This document shows, one piece after another, positions 1 through 5,528 of a stretch of 8,643 nucleotides of DNA. The stretch comes from Bacteroidota bacterium (lineage in GTDB: Bacteria > Bacteroidota > Bacteroidia > Chitinophagales > Chitinophagaceae). Under the pieces are notes generated by a model that was not told where the DNA came from, did no database searches, and was given only the letters and a program-made list of their open reading frames with translations. The stretch spans positions 1 through 8,643 of the forward strand of contig JAEWWO010000130.1 in assembly GCA_023396345.1 (NCBI GenBank). The letters are read 5' to 3'. Positions within the stretch are counted from its first letter, which is position 1, and each line of letters opens with the position of its first letter. The translations under genes and the position numbers were made by a program.

Positions 1-226
1 CTTTTCCATCTGCTGTACGAAATGCAACAGCATAGTCATAATTGCTTTCTGTTGTTATTTCTGTATTCTCTTCTGCAACTCTCGGCTGAAAAAGTCCAAT
101 CTTCATCAAACCCTGTATTACCGTACCTTTTACGGCAGGATTAACAATCATCAATACAATGAAAATTCCCAACAGCGCAGTCAGAATATTATCGAATGAA
201 TACCATTTTTTCTTTTTCTTTTCCAT
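1..226 (-). CDS. Membrane-anchored thioredoxin-like (TlpA/ResA family) protein, 5' part only
   Basis: Only the first 75 codons are in the window; the gene runs off the left edge. The ATG is at 226-224, six bases after the stop of the upstream permease gene, so the two are probably co-transcribed. The visible protein has a short, very basic start (MEKKKKKW), one hydrophobic segment at about residues 13-29 (ILTALLGIFIVLMIVNP), a linker (residues 30-66) and then a strand ending in FRTADGK at the edge. Inference: this is the layout of Bacteroidota TlpA-family disulfide reductases, which have an N-terminal membrane anchor, a linker and a periplasmic thioredoxin fold whose first strand precedes a 'DGK' turn. 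The catalytic CxxC lies beyond the window, so the assignment cannot be confirmed here. It would act on thiols or disulfides outside the cytoplasmic membrane. Confidence 0.65.
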   Translation of the reverse strand, partial: MEKKKKKWYSFDNILTALLGIFIVLMIVNPAVKGTVIQGLMKIGLFQPRVAEENTEITTESNYDYAVAFRTADGK

Positions 227-232
227 CTTCAC

Positions 233-1024
233 TTAGCTTTTAAAGAAAATTTCTTTTGTGATTATAAAAATACCCATTATTAAAATAAACCAGCCAAATC
301 CCGGCTTCAGTTTTTTACCGTCAACTCTTTTTGATAAATACAGCCCCATAAACATACCAATGATTGCAGATGCAGATACAGTGACAAGAATATAATAATT
401 AATTTGAACTTTATTAATTAAATCTCCCACGAAACCTAGAAGAGAATTACTTGTTATGATGAAAAGAGATGTAGCTATGGCATATTTCATATCCAATTTT
501 CCGAATAATACCAGAGCCGGTATAATAAGAAAGCCGCCTCCGGCTCCTAAAATTCCTATCACTAAACCCACCAGAACGCCCATTATTATTAGGGTTGAGA
601 CTGATGCTTCCTGAGACGGCTTTACTCTTTGCTTTTTAATCATTGATATTGATGCAAAAATCATTAATACAGCAAAGAATACTAATATAAAAGTTTGCTT
701 GTCAAGCGTAAAAAAATTTGTCTGAATAATTGTGTCAGGAATAGCAGGCAGAATATATTTTCTTGTAAGTAGTAAAGTAACCAGAGAAGGAAGTCCGAAA
801 TACAGCGCAGGCTTCATTCTTAAGTTACCCTGTTTGTGATGTTTGTAAGATGCAATTGCAGACGTAATACCTACAATAAATAATGAATGTGTAGTAGCAA
901 TTTCAGGACTGACTGCAAAAAAATATACCAGAATAGGAACGCCTAAAATAGAGCCGCCGCTTCCGATAAGCCCCAAGGAAATGCCGATTCCTACCGATAA
1001 AATATAGCCTATTATATCTGTCAT
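233..1024 (-). CDS. TauE/SafE-family (DUF81) permease, putative sulfite/organosulfonate exporter
   Basis: 263-residue integral membrane protein with about eight hydrophobic segments. The two halves are internal repeats, the hallmark of TauE/SafE. The glycine-rich turn GLIGSGGS (residues 18-25) is matched by GILGAGGG (157-164), and IATTHSLFIVG (42-52) by YAIATSLFIIT (181-191). The halves are joined by a basic loop near residue 130 (IKKQRVK). Family members export sulfite, sulfoacetate or related anions, or take up sulfur compounds; the substrate cannot be read from sequence. The reading frame stays open seven codons further upstream to a TTG at 1045, but I prefer the ATG at 1024: the protein then begins MTDIIGYILS directly before the first membrane segment. 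It sits 70 bp after a Crp-like regulator gene and 6 bp before a thioredoxin-like gene, suggesting a sulfur or redox role. A weak -7-like box (CATCTTTG, minus strand, 1039-1032) precedes the ATG by seven bases. Confidence 0.85.
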   Translation of the reverse strand: MTDIIGYILSVGIGISLGLIGSGGSILGVPILVYFFAVSPEIATTHSLFIVGITSAIASYKHHKQGNLRMKPALYFGLPSLVTLLLTRKYILPAIPDTIIQTNFFTLDKQTFILVFFAVLMIFASISMIKKQRVKPSQEASVSTLIIMGVLVGLVIGILGAGGGFLIIPALVLFGKLDMKYAIATSLFIITSNSLLGFVGDLINKVQINYYILVTVSASAIIGMFMGLYLSKRVDGKKLKPGFGWFILIMGIFIITKEIFFKS

Positions 1025-1094
1025 TAGAAGACAAAGATGCGGCAATTATATTTGCGGTTTAGTGACTTTGGTTACACTTTCTGTTAAATAAAAA

Positions 1095-1730
1095 TTAGTT
1101 TTTCAGCAGTTCAATAGCCTTGCGGTTCAGGCTGAGTTTTCCCTGCTGTTCAAGCTTTTTCAATAATCGGGAGATAACCTCTCTTGATGTAGATAAATCT
1201 GTAGCAATTTCCTGATGGGTAAGTTCTATAATGTCAGAGCGATTTTTGTCAGCCAGTCTTTTTAAATAAAATTCCAGTCTTTCGTCCATTGCTCTGAATG
1301 CCGTGTTGTCAAACACTTCCAGCAACTCTTCGAATCTTCTTCTGTAGGTTTCAATTACAAATTTATTCCAGCTCGCAAATTTTGTGAGTTCATCCGTATA
1401 TTGCACCGGAATCAGTAAAACTACAGATTCTTCTTCCGTAATGGCGAGCATTTCGCTCTTTTTATGGTTGGCAATGCAAAGCATAGAGAGTGCGCAGGCA
1501 TTTCCCGGGTTGAGAAAGTAAAGAAATGCTTCACCGCCATCTTCATTTTCGCGATAGACTTTAATACTTCCGGAAAGCAACAATAGCGTGTGTTTCAGGA
1601 AACTTCCCGGCTGTATTAGTATTTCGTTTTGAGGAATTTCCCTGATCGCGGCAATCTTCTCCAAAAAACTTATCAGATCGTTTTCGAGAGACGGAAACTC
1701 TTTGGAGAAATAGGTTCGTATATCGTTCAT
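1095..1730 (-). CDS. Crp/Fnr-family transcriptional regulator
   Basis: 211 residues, normal length for the family. The N-terminal cyclic-nucleotide-binding-like beta-roll covers about residues 25-115 (IPQNEILIQPGS, LLLSGSIKVYRE), followed by a long dimerisation helix (about 118-140) and a C-terminal winged helix-turn-helix. The HTH is clear: ELTHQEIATDLSTSREVISR (169-188), with R183, E184 and R188 at the usual DNA-contacting positions of the recognition helix. The beta-roll lacks the usual Crp phosphate-binding RxS signature for cAMP, and there is no N-terminal Fnr cysteine cluster. It does carry two close cysteines, C79 and C85, in NACALSMLC, which could bind a metal or sense thiols (inference). 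The ATG at 1730 lies seven bases beyond the valS stop, so it is probably co-transcribed with valS. The downstream permease and thioredoxin-like genes are its likely targets. Confidence 0.88.
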   Translation of the reverse strand: MNDIRTYFSKEFPSLENDLISFLEKIAAIREIPQNEILIQPGSFLKHTLLLLSGSIKVYRENEDGGEAFLYFLNPGNACALSMLCIANHKKSEMLAITEEESVVLLIPVQYTDELTKFASWNKFVIETYRRRFEELLEVFDNTAFRAMDERLEFYLKRLADKNRSDIIELTHQEIATDLSTSREVISRLLKKLEQQGKLSLNRKAIELLKN

Positions 1731-1737
1731 GTAAATA

Positions 1738-4335
1738 TTATTCTAAGCCTTTCAGACTTTCTTCTATTGTTTTAATTCTTGCTTCGCAGTCGGCTTGTTT
1801 TTTTCTTTCTATATCAACAATTTCAGCTTTGGCATTTTGAACAAATTTTTCGTTAGAAAGTTTTTTCTGTACGCTCTGAAGAAATTTCTGCTGATACTCC
1901 AAATCCTTTAGCAGCTCGGCTTTTAAAGCATCTTTATCAATCTCTTTATTCATACCGATGTAGAGCTTATCTGTCTCCAGAGTCACTACTACCACATTGT
2001 TGTCAGCATTTTCGTTGAAGGTAATATTTTCTGCATTTACCTGCTTGCCGATGATACTTTCTATAGCGTTGTATTTTTCCTGCGCTGATGTCTGAATGTT
2101 GAGTGATATTGTTTCTTTGGGTTTCAGATTGCTTTTGTTTCTTGCGTCTCTTATAGAAGAAATTACTTTTTTCAGCAATTCACCCTGTGCAATAATGTCT
2201 TTATTAATAGTGCCTGTTTCTGCAAATTGTTTTACTGCCAGATCATCTTTTTGTTCTTTCAGCAAATGATAAATTTCTTCTGAAATAAACGGCATGTATG
2301 GATGCAATAGTTGTAACAATTCTTCGAAGAAGTAAACTGTTTTATCATAGGTGTATTTAGAAATATTTTCTTCGAAACCCGGCTTAATCCATTCCAGATA
2401 CCAGGAGCAGAAATCATCCCATATTAAACTATATAAAGTTTTTAATCCTTCGCTTAATCGAAATTGATTGTGCATTTGTTCAATTTCTTTTTTGGCATTG
2501 TTCAGTCTGCTCTCAAACCATGTGATAGCAAAGTTTTCAGCAGATTCATCATTTACTTGTTTGCCTTCCCACATTTTGATAAGCTTGAGTGCGTTCCATA
2601 ATTTATTGTTGAAATTTCTGCCTTGTTCCAGAGAACTTTCATCAAACAATAAATCATTGCCGGCCGGTGCGGAAATCATTATACCAAACCTTACGGCATC
2701 TGCGCCATACTGATCAATCAGCTCGAGTAAATCCGGAGAATTGCCTAATGATTTAGACATTTTTCTTCCCAGTTTGTCACGTACCATTCCTGTGAAATAC
2801 ACATCTTTAAAAGGAATTTGTTTTTCATAATGCAAACCTGCCATTACCATTCTTGCCACCCAGAAAAAGATAATATCCTGACCGGTTACAAGTACTGATG
2901 TAGGATAATAATATTTTACTTCTTCATTGTCCGGCTCTGTAATACCTTTAAAAACCTGAGTTGGCCAAAGCCATGAAGAGAACCAAGTGTCCAAAACATC
3001 GTTGTCTCTTGTAAGCTGTGAGTCAGTATTAGCAAGGGTTTTAGCCTCTTCTTCTGTTTCTGCAACAAATACATTTCCTTTATCGTCGTACCATGCCGGA
3101 ATTTGCTGGCCCCACCACAACTGACGCGATATGCACCAGTCTTTTACATTCTCAAGCCAGTATTTATACGTGGCTAAGAATTTATCTCCCGGATGAATTT
3201 TTATATCACCGTTCACAACAGCATCTAAAGCAGGTTGTGCCAGCTCTTTCATTTTCACAAACCACTGTGTAGAAATTTTTGGCTCTACAACAGCGTTGCT
3301 TCTTTGAGAGAATCCATTTTTATTGGTGATGTCTTCTGTTTTTATAAGATTGCCCGATGCTTCTAAATCAACAGCAATTTTTTTACGAACAACAAACCTG
3401 TCTTCTCCTATGTATAACTGCGCGGCTTCGCTTAGTGTGCCGTCATCGTTGAGTGTATCAATTACTTCCAGATTGTGTTTTAATCCGAGATTGTAGTCGT
3501 TGATATCGTGTGCGGGAGTCACTTTTAAGCAGCCGGTTCCAAATTCTTTATCAACATATTCATCAAAAATAATCGGTATTTCTCTGTTGATAAGCGGAAC
3601 AAAAACTTTAGCATCTTTCAGATGCGTATATCTTTCATCTGTAGGATTGATACAGATAGCGGTATCTCCCAGAATTGTTTCAGGACGTGTGGTTGCGATG
3701 GTTACATATCCTTCCTGATTTACCAGTTTGTATTGTACATAATACAATTTACTTTGTACTTCTTTGTATTCCACTTCTTCATCACTCAAAGCCGTTTTAG
3801 CTATCGGATCCCAGTTAATCATTCTTGCTCCTCTGTAGATTAATCCTTTGTTGTATAAATCTACAAAGACTTTTATTACAGCTTTGTAATAATGATCGTC
3901 CATGGTGAAAGTTACTCTGTTCCAGTCTACACTACAGCCTAATCTTTCTATCTGATTATAGATAATGCCGCCATATTTTTCTTTCCATTCAAAAGCGTAA
4001 TTAAGAAACTCTTCTCTTGTAAGAGTATTTTTGTCAATACCTTTTTCCTTCAGCATTTGTACCACTTTAGCTTCGGTTGCAATGGAAGCATGGTCTGAGC
4101 CCGGTACCCAGCAAGCATTGTAGCCACTCATTCTGGCACGGCGGATAAGAATATCCTGCACAGTTTCATTCAGTGTGTGACCCATGTGTAATACTCCTGT
4201 AACATTCGGAGGCGGAATGACAATTGTAAATGGTGGTTTTTCATTGGGAGTGCTTGCAAAATAATTATTATCACTCCATATTTTATTCCATTTAATCTCG
4301 GTCTCTGCCGGCTGGTAATTTTTACTAAGTTCCAT
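1738..4335 (-). CDS. valS: Valyl-tRNA synthetase
   Basis: Class Ia aminoacyl-tRNA synthetase that charges tRNA-Val in the cytoplasm and edits mischarged threonine. At 865 residues it is of normal length and appears intact. Visible features are the ATP-binding HIGH-type motif as HMGH (50-53) after PPPNVTGVL; the GSDHASIATE segment (79-88); the CP1 editing-domain motif TTRPET (215-220); the KMSKS loop (525-529, GRKMSKSLGN); an anticodon-binding helical domain (about 600-750); and the C-terminal tRNA-binding coiled coil (about 795-865, rich in K/E/Q), which is characteristic of ValRS. The reading frame extends to a TTG at 4344, but the ATG at 4335 (MELSKNYQPAETE) is the better start because it lies just after a strong -7 box and the TTG falls inside that box. 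The Crp-like gene follows after seven bases. Confidence 0.97.
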   Translation of the reverse strand: MELSKNYQPAETEIKWNKIWSDNNYFASTPNEKPPFTIVIPPPNVTGVLHMGHTLNETVQDILIRRARMSGYNACWVPGSDHASIATEAKVVQMLKEKGIDKNTLTREEFLNYAFEWKEKYGGIIYNQIERLGCSVDWNRVTFTMDDHYYKAVIKVFVDLYNKGLIYRGARMINWDPIAKTALSDEEVEYKEVQSKLYYVQYKLVNQEGYVTIATTRPETILGDTAICINPTDERYTHLKDAKVFVPLINREIPIIFDEYVDKEFGTGCLKVTPAHDINDYNLGLKHNLEVIDTLNDDGTLSEAAQLYIGEDRFVVRKKIAVDLEASGNLIKTEDITNKNGFSQRSNAVVEPKISTQWFVKMKELAQPALDAVVNGDIKIHPGDKFLATYKYWLENVKDWCISRQLWWGQQIPAWYDDKGNVFVAETEEEAKTLANTDSQLTRDNDVLDTWFSSWLWPTQVFKGITEPDNEEVKYYYPTSVLVTGQDIIFFWVARMVMAGLHYEKQIPFKDVYFTGMVRDKLGRKMSKSLGNSPDLLELIDQYGADAVRFGIMISAPAGNDLLFDESSLEQGRNFNNKLWNALKLIKMWEGKQVNDESAENFAITWFESRLNNAKKEIEQMHNQFRLSEGLKTLYSLIWDDFCSWYLEWIKPGFEENISKYTYDKTVYFFEELLQLLHPYMPFISEEIYHLLKEQKDDLAVKQFAETGTINKDIIAQGELLKKVISSIRDARNKSNLKPKETISLNIQTSAQEKYNAIESIIGKQVNAENITFNENADNNVVVVTLETDKLYIGMNKEIDKDALKAELLKDLEYQQKFLQSVQKKLSNEKFVQNAKAEIVDIERKKQADCEARIKTIEESLKGLE

Positions 4336-4341
4336 AGTTGG

Positions 4342-4370
4342 CAAAGATAAATAATTGAAATGGAATCAAG
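4342..4370 (-). promoter_or_regulatory. Bacteroidota-type promoter of valS
   Basis: On the minus strand the perfect -7 box TATCTTTG (4349-4342) fits the phylum consensus TAnnTTTG. A -33-like CTTG (4370-4367) lies 17 bases upstream of it. Only six bases separate the -7 box from the valS ATG at 4335, so the transcript would be leaderless or nearly so. Confidence 0.6.
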
Positions 4371-4375
4371 TTATG

Positions 4376-4386
4376 TTTGTAACAAA
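4376..4386. repeat. Short perfect palindrome between divergent promoters
   Basis: TTTGT-A-ACAAA is an 11-bp perfect inverted repeat around one central base. It lies between the divergent valS and nucleotidyltransferase promoters, six bases upstream of the valS -33 box. It could be an operator, but a palindrome this short in AT-rich DNA may be chance. Confidence 0.25.
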
Positions 4387-4412
4387 GAGCGTTGCGTAAT
4401 CACAGGAAGCAA

Positions 4413-4443
4413 ATTGTCAATATTGAAAAAACTATTAAATTTG
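4413..4443 (+). promoter_or_regulatory. Bacteroidota-type promoter of the nucleotidyltransferase gene
   Basis: -33 element ATTG (4413-4416), a 19-base spacer, then the perfect -7 box TAAATTTG (4436-4443). Spacing and boxes fit the TTTG-N19-TAnnTTTG pattern of Bacteroidota housekeeping promoters. The ATG follows 21 bases after the box through an A-rich leader with no Shine-Dalgarno sequence. Confidence 0.6.
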
Positions 4444-4464
4444 TAAGAACAACAAAAGAAAAAT

Positions 4465-4764
4465 ATGCAAAGTGCTGTTGTAAATAATTTTGAAGGCTTA
4501 GAATTGCTATTGCGAAGAAAGAACTTCTTTAATTTATTTGAATTAGAGCAGATTGGTGTGTTTGGTTCTTTTGTAAGAGGTGAATCCTATAACGATATTG
4601 ATTTTTTACTTGATGAAAAGATGGATTATAGTAAAAGAATGCGTTTGAAAAAATTTCTTGAAAAAGAATTGCAAACAGACGTAGATATTATTATCAGACC
4701 ATTTGCAGAGCCTATTATTCTTCATCGTGCTTTAAAAGATATAAAATATGAAAAAGCAAAGTAA
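4465..4764 (+). CDS. Minimal nucleotidyltransferase (MNT), antitoxin-like
   Basis: 99-residue single-domain DNA-polymerase-beta-type nucleotidyltransferase. The signature GSFVRGESYNDIDFLL runs over residues 34-49: the nucleotide-binding GS (34-35), R38-G39-E40, and the metal-binding pair D44 and D46. The third acidic residue is most likely D74 in TDVDIII (71-77). All catalytic residues are therefore present, although the loop between GS and DxD is a little shorter than the common GSxARGxxxxxSDID form. In known two-gene modules such proteins act as antitoxins that AMPylate and silence a HEPN (DUF86) RNase encoded just downstream, usually with overlapping reading frames. Here only a 16-codon remnant-like frame overlaps its end, so it looks like an orphan antitoxin or a domesticated enzyme (inference). 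It has its own promoter and is divergent from valS. Confidence 0.82.
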   Translation: MQSAVVNNFEGLELLLRRKNFFNLFELEQIGVFGSFVRGESYNDIDFLLDEKMDYSKRMRLKKFLEKELQTDVDIIIRPFAEPIILHRALKDIKYEKAK

Positions 4765-4798
4765 GAATGATTTAGTACACGCATGTAAGCTTCGATAG
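4748..4798 (+). pseudogene. Possible 5' remnant of a HEPN/DUF86 toxin gene
   Basis: An ATG at 4748 overlaps the last 17 bases of the nucleotidyltransferase gene in the +1 frame, the arrangement usual for MNT-HEPN pairs. It encodes MKKQSKNDLVHACKLR and then hits TAG at 4796-4798. From memory, HEPN/DUF86 proteins paired with MNT often begin with a basic stretch followed by an 'NDLVRLQHI'-like helix, so MKKQSKNDLV resembles such a start. Nothing after it resembles HEPN (no Rx4-6H motif), and the next gene's promoter begins within 40 bases. The similarity covers only about ten residues, so chance is possible. If real, almost the whole toxin gene has been deleted. Confidence 0.4.
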
Positions 4799-4821
4799 GA
4801 TTTTGACAAAAGATTAGATTG

Positions 4822-4850
4822 CTTGTTTTAAATAAACATAGCTACATTTG
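4822..4850 (+). promoter_or_regulatory. Bacteroidota-type promoter of the exonuclease gene
   Basis: Perfect -7 box TACATTTG (4843-4850) with -33-like CTTG (4822-4825) 17 bases upstream. The preceding ATTG (4818-4821) gives a 21-base alternative. The ATG at 4856 follows only five bases after the box, implying a leaderless or nearly leaderless mRNA. Confidence 0.6.
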
Positions 4851-4855
4851 CATTC

Positions 4856-5407
4856 ATGTATGCAATAGTTGATATAGAAAGTACGGGAAGCCCGGTAAGC
4901 ACGAATGGAATTACGGAGATCGCTATTGTTTTACATAATGGTCAGGAAGTAGAAGGATATTATGAAACCCTTATCAATCCTGAAGTAGAAATACCTCCCT
5001 ATGTAGTGCGCCTTACGTCTATTACCAATGAAATGGTTGCTACTGCTCCTTTGTTTAAAGACGTTGCCGAGCAAATACACACCTTACTGAAAGGAAGGAC
5101 TTTTGTTGCTCACAATGTAGATTTCGATTATAATTATTTAAAATATTTTCTTGAAAAGAACGGGTATAATTACAATGAAAAACGTTTATGCACTTTTAAA
5201 CTAAGTAAAAAAGCGTTCCCCAATCTTCCTAAGCATGGACTGGGAAGTTTATCCGTAGAACTGAATATTCAGTTAGAAAATCATCACCGTGCAGGAGCAG
5301 ATGCCATGGCTACAACCAAAATATTTGATATGATATTGAAGAATGGCGGTGCAAGACTTATTAATTCCATGATTGAAAACGGTACGTCCAAAAGGAAAAA
5401 GAAGTAG
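4856..5407 (+). CDS. DEDDh-family 3'-5' exonuclease (DnaQ / Pol III epsilon-like)
   Basis: 183-residue single-domain exonuclease of the RNase T/DnaQ superfamily. Exo I is DIESTG (residues 6-11; D6 and E8 bind metal), Exo II is HNVDFDYNYL (86-95; D91), and Exo III is HRAGAD (144-149; H144 and D149). This completes the DEDDh set, so the enzyme should be active and release nucleotides from DNA or RNA 3' ends. It may be the proofreading subunit of DNA polymerase III or a repair/processing paralogue; sequence alone does not decide. Related Bacteroidota proteins often carry an extra C-terminal GIY-YIG nuclease domain, which is absent here. Instead the protein ends in a basic tail, KRKKK. It is monocistronic by appearance, with its own promoter upstream and a hairpin region downstream. 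Confidence 0.88.
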   Translation: MYAIVDIESTGSPVSTNGITEIAIVLHNGQEVEGYYETLINPEVEIPPYVVRLTSITNEMVATAPLFKDVAEQIHTLLKGRTFVAHNVDFDYNYLKYFLEKNGYNYNEKRLCTFKLSKKAFPNLPKHGLGSLSVELNIQLENHHRAGADAMATTKIFDMILKNGGARLINSMIENGTSKRKKK

Positions 5408-5468
5408 AAACACGCCGTTTGATTCGTTGATGTAAAATTCTGAACAATATAGTATAAGGACACGCCAC

Positions 5469-5500
5469 GTAGCATGTTCTTACTGTGCTACATTTTTCTT
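5469..5500 (+). terminator. Weak rho-independent terminator candidate after the exonuclease gene
   Basis: The inner hairpin GTAGCA / TGCTAC (11-base loop) is followed at once by ATTTTTCTT (5492-5500), so on the plus strand it has the shape of a terminator. The stem is short and only half GC, so it would be inefficient. The larger outer stem could compete with it, as in an attenuator. Confidence 0.35.
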
Positions 5501-5507
5501 ACTTTCG
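5500..5507 (+). promoter_or_regulatory. Candidate -7 box for tex
   Basis: TACTTTCG differs from the TAnnTTTG consensus at one position and lies 21 bases before the tex ATG. I find no convincing -33 element at 17-21 bases upstream, so support is weak. The box sits between the inner and outer arms of the nested inverted repeat. Confidence 0.35.
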
Positions 5508-5528
5508 CTGTCCTTAAAAAAATAAGAG

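Larger units (their letters stand above)
5455..5516. repeat. Nested inverted repeat upstream of tex
   Basis: Two inverted repeats share nearly the same centre. The outer arms are TAAGGACA (5455-5462) and TGTCCTTA (5509-5516), a perfect 8-bp match that extends to 10 bp (adding CG/CG) if one bulged C at 5508 is allowed. The inner arms are GTAGCA (5469-5474) and TGCTAC (5486-5491), a perfect 6-bp match with an 11-base loop. The 62-bp element fills the gap between the exonuclease and tex and includes the region where the tex promoter should lie. Confidence 0.6.

Noticed and set aside
1025..1045. Seven-codon N-terminal extension of the permease from a TTG
   Set aside because: The extension PHLCLL is not typical of the family, and an in-frame ATG sits directly before the first membrane segment.
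1061..1078. Canonical Crp site in the permease leader
   Set aside because: The half-sites AGTG and CACT are separated by 10 bases, not the spacing of TGTGA-N6-TCACA, and the inner bases do not pair. Kept only as a weak hint in a finding.
2468..3843. Several plus-strand reading frames of 70-80 codons opposite valS
   Set aside because: They lie wholly inside the intact, motif-rich valS gene on the other strand, have no recognisable domains and no promoter; they are antisense shadows.
4799..4842. Continuation of the HEPN toxin in another frame after the stop at 4796
   Set aside because: The next codons read DFDKRLDCLF and then stop, with no HEPN-like helix or RxxxxH motif, and the region doubles as the exonuclease promoter.
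5401..5470. Direct repeat ACACGCC at about 5410 and 5460 as an attachment site
   Set aside because: Seven bases is too short, there is no integrase or mobile gene nearby, and nothing between the copies looks inserted.
5284..5475. 63-codon minus-strand frame over the end of the exonuclease gene
   Set aside because: It overlaps the essential Exo III motif coding region and starts inside the inverted repeat; there is no family resemblance.
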